Source: an uncultured Lachnospiraceae bacterium (GTDB lineage: Bacteria; Bacillota; Clostridia; Lachnospirales; Lachnospiraceae). From it: DNA of 33,595 nt. The stretch spans positions 1 through 33,595 of the forward strand of contig CANREB010000030.1 in assembly GCA_947629525.1 (NCBI GenBank), written 5' to 3'. Shown here piece after piece: positions 6,933-15,785 of this stretch; the first letter of the stretch is position 1; each line of letters starts with the position of its first letter. The position numbers were made by a program, and so were the translations under genes. The notes beneath the pieces were generated by a model. That model was not told the DNA's origin. It ran no database searches and was given only the letters and a program-made list of their open reading frames with translations.

Positions 6933-8897
6933 TTATTTAACCTGACTTTTAACCTGTTTTTTTGTCCTTTTTTGTCTGACTGTGCCTGAAACCGCCTTAG
7001 GCTGTGTTTTAGGCTGCGGCTTAGGCAGTCTGCGTCCCTTGAGGATGACGACGCTGCGCGGCGGAATATCCGCATAACACGACGTCTTATCTTTCGCCAC
7101 GGCAAGCGGCTCCGCATTGGTGTCAAGCACTGTGACCCACTCATAATCCGCAAGCGAAGGAAGTGCAAAACGGTGGGTCTCCCAATGCATGTTATATGCG
7201 ATGTATATATAATCGCCCTCGTTATTATCCTTATCTTTGCCACAGTACATTATGCCTATATGCCTGTTATAGTTTTCAAGCTGTACTTTCCACGCTTCCT
7301 CGCCATGATATGACAGGTCGGGATATCCGTAACCATACCTGTCAAGCATTGAAAGCTCATTATCAAGATGCAGTATGCCGTGCGCATTTCTGAACCTGAT
7401 AAGTTCTTTTGTAAATTCATATATATCTGTGTTTTTGGCAAGTGCGCGCCAATCCAGCCACCCCGTCTCATTGTCTTGGCAATAACAATTGTTATTGCCC
7501 GACTGGCTGTTGCCAAATTCATCGCCCATCCAAATAAGCGGCGTTCCCTGTGCGGTAAAGATGAAAGAAAGCGCATTGCGCATCTGCTTTTTTCTGAGAC
7601 GTTTTATCGCCTTTTTGCGCGAAGACCCTTCCATTCCGCAGTTCCAACTGTAATTGTTGTCGTTTCCGTCTGCATTGTTCTCGCCGTTTGCCTCGTTATG
7701 CTTTCTGTCGTATGATACCAAATCGTTAAGCGTAAATCCGTAATAGTTGGTCATATAATTGATAACGCCGCAGCTTTGATTATGGTTGCGCAGATGATAC
7801 TGCACGGTTCTGAGCATATTGCTGTCGCCTTTTAAATATCTGCGCATATCGTACATAAACTCATCACGATAATAAGCAAGATTTTTGAATGTCGGTATCT
7901 CTCTGTCGGCATATATCTCATTCAGGCAGAAATATTCGCACATTATCTTTGCGTTCGCCAAAATCGGTTCTGTCGCGATAAGCGTCACCGGAACCCTGCT
8001 TCCCTTAAGATGTACGCCGTCTATCTGGTATTCAAATACCCAGTGTTTTATTATATCAAGAATATAACCGGGTTTAATATGGTCGGGAAAATAAAACTGC
8101 ATTATGACCTCGATGCCGTTCTTGTGAAGTTCCCTCACCATACGCTTAAATTCAATACATGGATCGTCTCCCGCCGCATATGACGCTTTCGGTGCAAAAT
8201 ACGACGCTTCTTTGTAGCCCCAATAATTTAGCTGACGCGAATGGGGCGGATTTTGCGTCGAAGCGAGTTCTTCATCAATATGCTCCACCTGATATTCTAT
8301 CGTCTGCTCAAGCGCAAGCATCTCGCTGCTGTCCCATTCACATTCCTCAAATTCATACGCGGGCATAAGTTCTATTGAATTGATGCCAAGCTCTTTAAGA
8401 TATGGTATCTTTTCGATAATTCCCTCAAAAGTGCCTTTATTCCTGACACCTGACGAGCGGTGCTTCGTAAATCCTCTTACGTGAAGACAGTACATGATGC
8501 TGTCATTGTACGGAATATGAAGCGGCGATGTATCCTGCCAGTCAAATTCAGAGTCATAAAAACCTCCGCGCAGAAACGGTCGCTTTGTTTCACCGCTTCT
8601 CCATTTTTCATTGCCCACTATACGTTTTGCGTAAGGGTCTACAAAAACCTTGTCGCCTATACAGAAATTATATTCGTAATCAGTCGGGATTCCTTCTATA
8701 AACATACATGAAATATTACCGATCCTGTGACTTTTGTCAAAAACTATGCGTTCTTTCTGTTCGACGCCTTTTTTGTACAATACAACACTGCAGTCCTCGT
8801 TTGAGCTGTTTACCATTGAAAAATTTATGCCGTTATTTTTGACACAGGCGCCAAGAGGATAAGGCTGTCCTCTTTTTATTTTATATTTCTTTCTCAT
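6933..8897 (-). CDS. GH13-like (glycogen debranching/isoamylase fold) protein, catalytic motifs lost
   Basis: A 654-residue protein with an N-terminal CBM48-like region (about 10-95), a GH13 barrel and a C-terminal beta domain. Overall sequence follows the GlgX/isoamylase group, for example GFTLNDLVSYDRKHNEANGE and YSWNCGMEG. The four GH13 catalytic regions are damaged, however. Region I (DVVxNH) reads QFYFPDH. Region II (GFRFDLA, nucleophile Asp) reads GVHLKGS. Region III (AEPWD) reads CEYFC. Region IV (HDG) reads NYYG. The stretch between regions I and II is also far shorter than usual. It is probably not a hydrolase and may be a glycogen-binding or scaffold protein. The start at 8897 has GAGGA 7 nt upstream; an ATG 4 codons earlier is possible. 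The last 35 residues are Lys/Pro/Gln-rich. Confidence 0.85.
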   Translation of the reverse strand: MRKKYKIKRGQPYPLGACVKNNGINFSMVNSSNEDCSVVLYKKGVEQKERIVFDKSHRIGNISCMFIEGIPTDYEYNFCIGDKVFVDPYAKRIVGNEKWRSGETKRPFLRGGFYDSEFDWQDTSPLHIPYNDSIMYCLHVRGFTKHRSSGVRNKGTFEGIIEKIPYLKELGINSIELMPAYEFEECEWDSSEMLALEQTIEYQVEHIDEELASTQNPPHSRQLNYWGYKEASYFAPKASYAAGDDPCIEFKRMVRELHKNGIEVIMQFYFPDHIKPGYILDIIKHWVFEYQIDGVHLKGSRVPVTLIATEPILANAKIMCEYFCLNEIYADREIPTFKNLAYYRDEFMYDMRRYLKGDSNMLRTVQYHLRNHNQSCGVINYMTNYYGFTLNDLVSYDRKHNEANGENNADGNDNNYSWNCGMEGSSRKKAIKRLRKKQMRNALSFIFTAQGTPLIWMGDEFGNSQSGNNNCYCQDNETGWLDWRALAKNTDIYEFTKELIRFRNAHGILHLDNELSMLDRYGYGYPDLSYHGEEAWKVQLENYNRHIGIMYCGKDKDNNEGDYIYIAYNMHWETHRFALPSLADYEWVTVLDTNAEPLAVAKDKTSCYADIPPRSVVILKGRRLPKPQPKTQPKAVSGTVRQKRTKKQVKSQVK

Positions 8898-8928
8898 ACA
8901 AATCCTCATCTATGTTTAAATCAAATCG

Positions 8929-9672
8929 TTATTCAATAATAAGCGGCAGTATCGCCTTGATCTCATCCCTGATAACATAATGCGCCTTACTCTCGCTCAT
9001 AAACGCTTCCTTGGAAAAAAGCACCCTGAGCTGGCGGCTCTCCGGAAAATTGTTATCGAGCTGATCGGAATACATATTCTTGCCTAAAGTAAGTATTACA
9101 TCCGCATTGGCGCACGCGGCAACGGCATTTGTCATAAGACCGGTATTGACACGCTCTCCTAAAAGCCGTATATTTGGACGTATAGCTATATTGCACTGTT
9201 CACACCGCGGTATTGTGTCCGCATTTATAACGTAATCAACACCGTATCGCCTGTTGCAGCGCGGACATATATTATCGCGGATATTGCCGTTGAGCTCAAT
9301 GACATTGTTAAAGTATACATTGGCGGGAAGACCGTGGTAATTCTGATTGATGACCGCCGATAGCCTGCCCTGCGCCTGAAGTCTGAGAAGCGCGTCATAT
9401 GCGGGCGTTCCCGATACATTCATCCCAAGTATCTCTTTTTTGTAAAATCGATAAAATTTTTCAGCCTTTGAATTAAAAAAGCTTGCGGATAGCATCTCTT
9501 CGGGGCTGAATCCATAATCGCTCTCAACTCTGTATGTCTCGTCGTTGGAATCCAAATCGTAACCGCCGCCCTCTACGAGCATCTCAATTCCCAAAATGGC
9601 AACTATGTTTCCTGCTGACCGAATTCTCTTTTTAATATAATTTAATACACTCTCTTCCGTCGTCAGTTTCAT
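8929..9672 (-). CDS. Sir2-like protein with degenerate active site
   Basis: A 247-residue protein with the sirtuin layout: an N-terminal Rossmann start, a four-Cys zinc ribbon (C136, C139, C157, C160), RPNIRLLGE where sirtuins have RPxVVxFGE, and a late Rossmann strand ending LGKNM where GTSL is usual. The key residues are changed. GAGxS reads GIEML, QNIDGLH reads QNYHGLP (110-116), and the catalytic His of the HG motif is Asn128 (ELNGNI). It should therefore not deacetylate by the normal mechanism. NAD or ADP-ribose binding may or may not remain. It is the first gene of a minus-strand run, 31 nt before the GH13-like gene, which is also degenerate. A GGGGG site precedes the ATG. Confidence 0.85.
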   Translation of the reverse strand: MKLTTEESVLNYIKKRIRSAGNIVAILGIEMLVEGGGYDLDSNDETYRVESDYGFSPEEMLSASFFNSKAEKFYRFYKKEILGMNVSGTPAYDALLRLQAQGRLSAVINQNYHGLPANVYFNNVIELNGNIRDNICPRCNRRYGVDYVINADTIPRCEQCNIAIRPNIRLLGERVNTGLMTNAVAACANADVILTLGKNMYSDQLDNNFPESRQLRVLFSKEAFMSESKAHYVIRDEIKAILPLIIE

Positions 9673-9723
9673 TTACACGCCCCCAAACACACGCCACCAA
9701 ACAGAAAACTGTTCTACTATTAA

Positions 9724-9753
9724 ATAATACTAGGTTTGTATACAACATGTCAA
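9724..9753 (-). promoter_or_regulatory. Promoter of the Sir2-like/GH13-like operon with palindromic spacer
   Basis: On the minus strand TTGACA (9753-9748), an 18-bp spacer and TATTAT (9729-9724). The spacer holds the perfect 10-bp palindrome TTGTATACAA (9736-9745), well placed for a repressor. It is divergent from, and 18 bp away from, the promoter of the DUF1292 gene. Confidence 0.65.
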
Positions 9754-9771
9754 GTTAATTAAAAAAGTATC

Positions 9772-9800
9772 TTGCTTTATGGCTTCAATTTGGTTACAAT
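9772..9800 (+). promoter_or_regulatory. Promoter of the DUF1292-DUF2225 operon
   Basis: TTGCTT (9772-9777), a 17-bp spacer and TACAAT (9795-9800), about 70 bp before the DUF1292 start. The rest of the 9673-9871 gap holds the opposing promoter and a small AACAG-N4-CTGTT hairpin in the Sir2 leader. Confidence 0.6.
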
Positions 9801-9871
9801 GATATTGTGTTTGTGCTTATGCCGCATGCACCAAAAAGCTTTTGCATATGCAGCAGGAATGGAGGAGTTAT

Positions 9872-10222
9872 ATGGCACAAAAGAACAACAATGGATATGA
9901 CGCCGAAGAAATGACCGTAGAGATTGAACTTGACAGCGGTGAAACAATCGTTTGCGCGATAATCACAATATTGACAGTAGACGCGCAGGACTATATCGTA
10001 CTGCTTCCGCTTGACGAAGACGGTGAAAACGAAGACGGTGAAGTATGGTTTTACCGCTATTGCGAGGACGAAAACGATCCCGATGCCGAGCCCGCTCTCG
10101 GGTACATAGATAACGATGAGGAGTATGAAAAGGTCGAAGATGCTTTTGACGAATATCTCGACGGCGTTGAATTTGATGAACTGGTAGAATTAGCAGACGA
10201 TGAAGAAACGGAGGAAGATTAA
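9872..10222 (+). CDS. DUF1292 domain-containing protein
   Basis: A 116-residue acidic protein starting MAQKNNNGYDAEEM. The start is set by a GGAGGAG site 6 nt upstream; an ATG 10 codons earlier lacks one. The core (about 15-75) reads VEIELDSGETIVCAII, then YIVLLPLDEDG and EVWFYRYCED, the usual DUF1292 pattern of small beta proteins found across Firmicutes. The C terminus is almost all Asp/Glu. It is cytosolic and its function is not established. It ends 1 nt before the DUF2225 gene, so the two are co-translated. Confidence 0.85.
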   Translation: MAQKNNNGYDAEEMTVEIELDSGETIVCAIITILTVDAQDYIVLLPLDEDGENEDGEVWFYRYCEDENDPDAEPALGYIDNDEEYEKVEDAFDEYLDGVEFDELVELADDEETEED

Positions 10223-10223
10223 A

Positions 10224-10967
10224 ATGGATAAAAGTGACGAGAAAACATTGATATTGGACAGAAATTACACTTGTCCCATATGTGACAAAAAGATCAAAGC
10301 GAAGGCTGTTAAGACAAACAGTGCCAAGTTTGTCGAAACAAAGGCGGATCTAAGACCCATCCACAGCAACATCAACGTAAATAAGTACGAGACAATATGC
10401 TGCCCTAACTGTGGTTTTGCGGCTCTAACCAAAAATTTCACCAACACAACACAGACGCAGAGACGGCTTATCCGTGAGAATATACAGGCTAACTATAAAT
10501 CCCACGAGGAGACACCCTGTGATTTTTATACTACGGAAATGGCTATAAGCCGTATGAAGATGACACTTTTATGTACTGTAAAAAAACAGGCTAAGGACAG
10601 CGAAATCGGCAACGTATGCCTCAAGCTCAGCTGGCTTTATCAGGATTTGGCAGACGAACTGCCCGAGGATGACCCTGCATCGGCAAAAAAGAGAGAAAAT
10701 TATCTCAACGAGGCAAACAATGCCGCTATGAACGCATACGAACACCTCACAAAAGCACGTATGAACGAGGATTTCCCTATCGCCGGCATGAGCGAGACTA
10801 CTCTTGACTATCTTCTCGCATACTATTCATATGTAAGAGGCGAATATTCAACATCTATGCAGTATCTTTCAGGGGTTGTCTCAAACAGAAGCACATCGCC
10901 CCGCCTGAAAGATAAGTGCCTTGAGCTTAAAGATCTTGTAAATGCCAAGCTCCATCCTTCGGAATAA
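10224..10967 (+). CDS. DUF2225 family zinc-ribbon protein
   Basis: A 247-residue protein starting MDKSDEKTLILDRNY, with GGAGGA 9 nt upstream inside the end of the previous gene. The N terminus holds a CPIC pair and a CCPNCGF pair, a probable zinc ribbon around DUF2225. The rest (about 90-245) is helical, with Ala/Tyr/Leu patterns like TPR repeats (for example LDYLLAYYSYVRGEYSTSMQYL). Length and order fit the DUF2225 family of Firmicutes. No enzymatic motif is seen; a scaffold role is an inference. It converges on the helicase gene with only 18 bp between stops, a stretch that contains just a weak AT-rich inverted repeat. Confidence 0.85.
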   Translation: MDKSDEKTLILDRNYTCPICDKKIKAKAVKTNSAKFVETKADLRPIHSNINVNKYETICCPNCGFAALTKNFTNTTQTQRRLIRENIQANYKSHEETPCDFYTTEMAISRMKMTLLCTVKKQAKDSEIGNVCLKLSWLYQDLADELPEDDPASAKKRENYLNEANNAAMNAYEHLTKARMNEDFPIAGMSETTLDYLLAYYSYVRGEYSTSMQYLSGVVSNRSTSPRLKDKCLELKDLVNAKLHPSE

Positions 10968-10985
10968 ATTATTATTTTAGAATAA

Positions 10986-12797
10986 TTACATAATTTCTTC
11001 TATGAAACGTGAGGGCAGGAACTTTCCTGCCTTTTCTTCATGGATATAAAAGATAAACAGATATTCCTTTGCCCGCGTCAAAGCTACATAAAACATTCTC
11101 CGTTCTTCCTCAAGTTCACTGTCCGTCACGGCTTTTTTGTGTGGAACAACACCTTCGTTTATATCAGGCAGTATGACCATCTTCCACTCAAGTCCCTTTG
11201 ACGCATGCATAGTCATGAGTGTTACTGCGTCTTTCTCTTCCGCAATAACGCTGCTATCCTGTTTATGATCCTTTGACAGCATCTTTTCGATATGTTCAAG
11301 CCACTCCTCTATTGTCTCAAAGTCCTTTGCCTGTTCCTGAAGCTCGTCAAGCGCCTCAATATCGGACTCCCTGCCCTGTTTCTTTAAGTACTCGTCATAT
11401 CCTACGCCTTTTCTTATATAATTGACCGCTGAAAACGGCTGTAAATGACGGATAAATTGCAAGTGGCTGTAGAATTGTGTTATGTTCTGTATTACATAGT
11501 CGATTTCCGCGTTATTTTGAAGCAATTCTTTCATTTTGAACGGTTTTGTCGGCACACTGCTCCGTTTTATGTATCTTACAGGACGATTCATGATCCTGTA
11601 AAAATCTGCGACATTGTCTTCTTTCAGCGCATATCTCAAATACGCGGCTATATCTTTTGACGTCTCGCTATCATATATGCTGCGGGGCTTTTCTTTCATG
11701 ACAAACGGGATATTTGACCTTACAAGCCTGTCAACCGTGCGCATCATGCCTGTACTTGTACGGAACAGTATCGCCATATCGCTGTAGCGCGCGCCGTTCA
11801 TCTGCATATATTGTTTTACCGCCTCATCTATCCCCTGTGCCTGTTCATTTTTCGATGTAAACGAATATATTTTTGTAATTCCGCGTATATCGTTTCCCGA
11901 CTCTATGCGCTTGGCAAAACGCATACTGTTATTACCTATAAGCTTTCCCGCCGTCTCTACTATTGAGCTTCCGCTCCTGTAATTTACGCTAAGCGTCACT
12001 TCATCCGCATCAGGATAGTCGTTCTTAAAGTTAAGCATGATCTTAGGGTCTGCACCTCTGAAACCGTATATCGACTGATCATCGTCGCCTACGATAAATA
12101 TATTGTCCTGCGGCTTTGCAAGCATTTTTACCACTTCATACTGTAATGGTGAAATATCCTGAAATTCGTCTATCAGTATAAATTTAAACCGTTCCTGCCA
12201 CATTTTTAATATTTCGGGTCTTGAACTGAACAGTTCTATGCACATGAGCGCCATATCGTCAAAATCGATAAGCCTTTTTGAATTCATGACATGCTTGTAT
12301 GCTTTAAATATATTTTCAAAATCAGCCTGTGCGATAAGTCCGCCCTGATACGTATCAGGCGATGCTCCGCTGTTTTTGATACGGCTTATCTCCTCAAGCA
12401 TATGCTGTATAAGTTCGTTGTTACATTCAATATCAATGGAAAGTTCCCGTATTATCTCTTCAAGTATACTGTATTTGTCCGGCTCTCTTATTATATTTTC
12501 CGCGCCGAATTTGTAAGCATGCCGCAAAATCTGAAAGAAAATGGCATGGAAAGTGCCGAAGTTCACCATGTATGCCTTATTTTCCACAAGTTTTGTGAAA
12601 CGCGCCTGCATCTGCTTTGCGGCGGCTTTTGTGAATGTGATGACAAGTATCTGTTCAGGTCTTACGCCGTATTCTTCTATTAAGTTTTTTATTCTGTGGG
12701 TAATCACAAGAGTTTTTCCGGAACCGGGACCTGCTAAGACCAGCATAGCCCCGTTTCCGTGTCTTATGGCTTTAGATTGAAATTCATTTATTTTCAA
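10986..12797 (-). CDS. UvrD/Rep-family ATP-dependent helicase, short form
   Basis: A 603-residue superfamily 1 helicase. Motifs in order: Q-motif region INEFQSKAI, Walker [10 protein letters not shown] (21-29), motif Ia [11 protein letters not shown], Walker B LIDEFQDI, motif [16 protein letters not shown], motif [10 protein letters not shown], motif [11 protein letters not shown] and motif [17 protein letters not shown]. All ATPase and translocation motifs are intact. It is shorter than PcrA/UvrD (about 720-750 residues) and ends soon after motif VI, so it lacks the usual C-terminal tail. The start is TTG at 12797, inside the end of gltX (14-nt overlap), with AAGGA 10 nt upstream. It is probably a DNA repair or replication helicase co-expressed with gltX. 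Confidence 0.9.
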   Translation of the reverse strand: MKINEFQSKAIRHGNGAMLVLAGPGSGKTLVITHRIKNLIEEYGVRPEQILVITFTKAAAKQMQARFTKLVENKAYMVNFGTFHAIFFQILRHAYKFGAENIIREPDKYSILEEIIRELSIDIECNNELIQHMLEEISRIKNSGASPDTYQGGLIAQADFENIFKAYKHVMNSKRLIDFDDMALMCIELFSSRPEILKMWQERFKFILIDEFQDISPLQYEVVKMLAKPQDNIFIVGDDDQSIYGFRGADPKIMLNFKNDYPDADEVTLSVNYRSGSSIVETAGKLIGNNSMRFAKRIESGNDIRGITKIYSFTSKNEQAQGIDEAVKQYMQMNGARYSDMAILFRTSTGMMRTVDRLVRSNIPFVMKEKPRSIYDSETSKDIAAYLRYALKEDNVADFYRIMNRPVRYIKRSSVPTKPFKMKELLQNNAEIDYVIQNITQFYSHLQFIRHLQPFSAVNYIRKGVGYDEYLKKQGRESDIEALDELQEQAKDFETIEEWLEHIEKMLSKDHKQDSSVIAEEKDAVTLMTMHASKGLEWKMVILPDINEGVVPHKKAVTDSELEEERRMFYVALTRAKEYLFIFYIHEEKAGKFLPSRFIEEIM

Positions 12798-14250
12798 GCA
12801 GTTCTATTCCTTTTTTTATTCTGGCAATGCTTTCATCTTTACCGAGTATTTCCATTATTTCGGTAGCGCCCGCGGGCGTCATCTGAAGTCCTGAAACAGC
12901 AGTTCTTATCGGCCACATCACATAACCGTTCTTGACACCCTTTTTCTCAACATACGATAAGAGCATCTGATAAAGTGCGTCATTAGAGTAATCCTCCTGA
13001 GCTTCAAGCAGAACAATCACTTCTTTCAGCACTTCGAGAGAACTCTCCTGCGTGGTTTTCATCTTCTTGTGGGCGTACATTGCCGTATCATATTCGGGAA
13101 GCTTGTCAAAAAAGCTGAGCAGAGCCGTTATATCAGGGAATATCTCTATCCTTGTTTTGACCATGGCAGCCAGTTTTCTGTAATCAAACGCCTTGTCGTT
13201 CACGGCTTGTCTGATATACGGCAGCGCCATATCGTAAAAGCGCTCGTTGTCCATCGCCTTGATATATTCCCCGTTCATCCATTTGAGTTTATTCATATCA
13301 AATACGGCAGGCGACTTATTTATCCTTCTGTAGTCAAACTCTTTTATAAGTTCATCCAATGTGAACATCTCGCGGTTGTCTTCAGGACTCCATCCCAACA
13401 GCGCGATATAATTCACTATCGCTTCCGCCAGAAAACCGTTTTTTATCATTTCCTCAAAAATATATGAGGCGTTGCCGTTCCTTTTGGCAAGTTTCTTATG
13501 ATCCTCGCCTGTAATCAGCGGAAGATGGACATAGACCGGACTCTCCCAGCCGAACGCGTCATATAAACGCTGATATTTCGGTGAAGATGAAAGGTATTCA
13601 TTACCGCGTACCACATGCGTGATGTTCATAATGTGATCGTCCACAACGTTTGCAAAATTGTAAGTAGGATAACCATCCGACTTTATCAGTATCATATCGT
13701 CCAGTTCAGAGTTTTCCACAGTGATATCGCCGTAAATCTCATCATGAAAAGTCGTAGAGCCTTCCGTCGGATTATTCTGACGGATGACAAACGGCTTACC
13801 CGCCGCAAGATTAGCTTCGACTTCTTCTTTTGACAATCCAAGACAGTGCTTGTCGTAAACGGTGATCTCTTTTCCCTCCACTACTTCTGTTTTCAACGAT
13901 GCAAGACGCTCCTTATCACAAAAGCAGTAATAAGCTTCGCCCTTGTCGATCAGTTCCTTTGCGTACTTCATATAAATGCCTGTCTTCATGCGTTCGCTCT
14001 GCACATAAGGACCATAACCGCCGTCTTTATCAGGTCCTTCATCGCAGACCATACCTGTCTTGTCAAGCGTCCGGTATATCATTTCCGTAGCGCCCTCGAC
14101 AAACCGCTCCTGATCCGTATCCTCAATACGCAGAATGAACTCCCCGCCCTCATGCTTTGCGATAAGAAATTCATACAGCGCAGTACGCAGATTACCTACA
14201 TGCATCATTCCCGTAGGACTGGGTGCATATCTTGTTCTTATTTTTTTCAT
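12784..14250 (-). CDS. gltX: Glutamyl-tRNA synthetase
   Basis: A 488-residue class I synthetase that charges tRNA with glutamate, and in many Firmicutes also tRNA-Gln before amidation. The HIGH-type motif is in [13 protein letters not shown] (8-20), then [11 protein letters not shown]. The KMSKS-type motif is KKLAKRNG. The C-terminal part (about 330-488) is the helical anticodon-binding region. Length is typical. GGAGGAG lies 6 nt before the ATG. It sits 19 nt past the hydrogenase gene with no terminator in between, and overlaps the helicase gene. Confidence 0.97.
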   Translation of the reverse strand: MKKIRTRYAPSPTGMMHVGNLRTALYEFLIAKHEGGEFILRIEDTDQERFVEGATEMIYRTLDKTGMVCDEGPDKDGGYGPYVQSERMKTGIYMKYAKELIDKGEAYYCFCDKERLASLKTEVVEGKEITVYDKHCLGLSKEEVEANLAAGKPFVIRQNNPTEGSTTFHDEIYGDITVENSELDDMILIKSDGYPTYNFANVVDDHIMNITHVVRGNEYLSSSPKYQRLYDAFGWESPVYVHLPLITGEDHKKLAKRNGNASYIFEEMIKNGFLAEAIVNYIALLGWSPEDNREMFTLDELIKEFDYRRINKSPAVFDMNKLKWMNGEYIKAMDNERFYDMALPYIRQAVNDKAFDYRKLAAMVKTRIEIFPDITALLSFFDKLPEYDTAMYAHKKMKTTQESSLEVLKEVIVLLEAQEDYSNDALYQMLLSYVEKKGVKNGYVMWPIRTAVSGLQMTPAGATEIMEILGKDESIARIKKGIELLENK

Positions 14251-14269
14251 ATTTCTCCTCCAACATCAT

Positions 14270-15772
14270 TTATTTATTATCCGGCTGCCGCACATCCGCG
14301 TCGGGAATCTTTTTTTCCGATGAGTTTTTGAAATCGAGCAGATCCTTTGCGGCGACAGCTATAGGTATATTTGTACCCGCTCCCGCGACACATCCGCCGG
14401 GACACGCCATTCCTTCAATAAGGCATCCCTGCTTTTTGCCTGCCTTGGCAAGCATAAGCATCTTCTTGCACTCCGAAAGGCTTTCGGCATGCTCTATGTT
14501 TATTTCGGTATCGGGATAATACTCTTTGATGCATGCTTCTATTGCACTTGCCACGCCGCCCGCAACGCCATATCCGCGTCCTGCTGCCGTAGCTCCTTCA
14601 AGCATATCAAGCGCTTCTATCTCGTCAAGCAATATTCCCTTTGCCTCGAACATTCCCGTAAGTTCCTCAAAAGTTATTACAAAATCCACATCCGAGCGCA
14701 CTGTCCGTCTGCTCGCCTCAAGTTTTTTGCTTGCGCATGGTCCTATAAACACGACTCCCGCATCAGGATGCTGTGCCTTGATGACCCGCGCCGTCGCAAC
14801 CATTGGGGTAAGCGCATTGCTTATCTTGTCTATCGTCTCGGGGAAAAATTTTTTGGCAAGCATTGACCATGACGGGCAGCAGGATGTAAGCAAAAACGGA
14901 AGTTCTCCTGAAGCCACTTCCTTTACATAATGCTCCGCCTCCGTCATAGCGCCCATATCAGCGCCGATCGCCGTTTCATACACATCATAAAATCCAAGCT
15001 GTTTTAGCGCCGTTTTTAACATATCGGGCGTGACTTTGGGACCAAACTGCCCTGCAAACGACGGCGCCACTTGCGCTATTATCTTTCTGCCTGTCTGCAA
15101 CGCCCGTATCAATTGAAAAATCTGTGATTTATCCGCTATCGCGCCAAACGGACAGCTTACCATGCACTGACCGCACGAAACACACAGCTCGTTGTCAATG
15201 ACCGCTCTTCCATAACTGTCTGATTTTATCGCATTTACACCGCAATGCGCGACACATGGTCTTTGCTGATGTGATATGGCATCGTACGGACATACTGTTT
15301 TACATTTTCCGCATTTGATACATTTCTGTTGGTCGATGACCGATCTGCCGTTTACCATAGTAATAGCCCCGCGCGGACACACTTCATTGCACGGATGTGC
15401 AAGGCATCCCATACACTTGTCGGTAACTTCATACCTGTTTTCAGGACACGCGTTGCACGCTGATGATATTACCTGCATCAATGGGGGTTCATAATATTTT
15501 TCGTCTATATTGCTCTCTTCCACGCCCTGACTTACCTGTACAGGCTCATCCTCGGGTCTGAGTGACATACCCATTGCAAGGCGTGTACGCTCCCTGACTA
15601 TTTCCCTCTCCCTGTATATATTGTCCCAATAAGGGGAATTTTCAGCATCGACAAGCTTATACGGCAATGCCTCCATATCATCGACAAGATTGGTCGAACG
15701 GTACGCCATATTTGCCACTTCCCTGAAAACCGCGCGCCTTATTTTGCGTACCTGTGTATCTATCCCTCTCAT
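14270..15772 (-). CDS. Monomeric [FeFe] hydrogenase with ferredoxin-type clusters
   Basis: A 500-residue iron hydrogenase. Four Cys-rich cluster motifs occupy about 106-210 (CNACP...CMGC, CIKCGKCKTVCP, CVAHC, CVSCGQCMVSCP). The H-cluster domain follows with all signatures: L1 TSCCPSW (C298, C299), L2 GPCASKKLE (C346) and L3 MACPGGC (C457, C461). The expected H-cluster ligands and the proton-relay Cys are all present, so it should be active. GPCASKK in place of the common MPCxxKK suggests a subgroup other than the CpI-like enzymes, perhaps group B (inference). There is no N-terminal 2Fe-2S plant-type domain. It probably exchanges electrons with ferredoxin in the cytosol. It sits in a pectin-catabolic operon, 13 nt past the isomerase-like gene. 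Confidence 0.92.
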   Translation of the reverse strand: MRGIDTQVRKIRRAVFREVANMAYRSTNLVDDMEALPYKLVDAENSPYWDNIYREREIVRERTRLAMGMSLRPEDEPVQVSQGVEESNIDEKYYEPPLMQVISSACNACPENRYEVTDKCMGCLAHPCNEVCPRGAITMVNGRSVIDQQKCIKCGKCKTVCPYDAISHQQRPCVAHCGVNAIKSDSYGRAVIDNELCVSCGQCMVSCPFGAIADKSQIFQLIRALQTGRKIIAQVAPSFAGQFGPKVTPDMLKTALKQLGFYDVYETAIGADMGAMTEAEHYVKEVASGELPFLLTSCCPSWSMLAKKFFPETIDKISNALTPMVATARVIKAQHPDAGVVFIGPCASKKLEASRRTVRSDVDFVITFEELTGMFEAKGILLDEIEALDMLEGATAAGRGYGVAGGVASAIEACIKEYYPDTEINIEHAESLSECKKMLMLAKAGKKQGCLIEGMACPGGCVAGAGTNIPIAVAAKDLLDFKNSSEKKIPDADVRQPDNK

Positions 15773-15785
15773 AACAAAATGATCC

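Noticed and set aside
8929..9672. Sir2-type anti-phage defence system
   Set aside because: No Argonaute, HerA, Thoeris or NTPase-type partner is adjacent, the catalytic residues are missing, and neighbours are metabolic.
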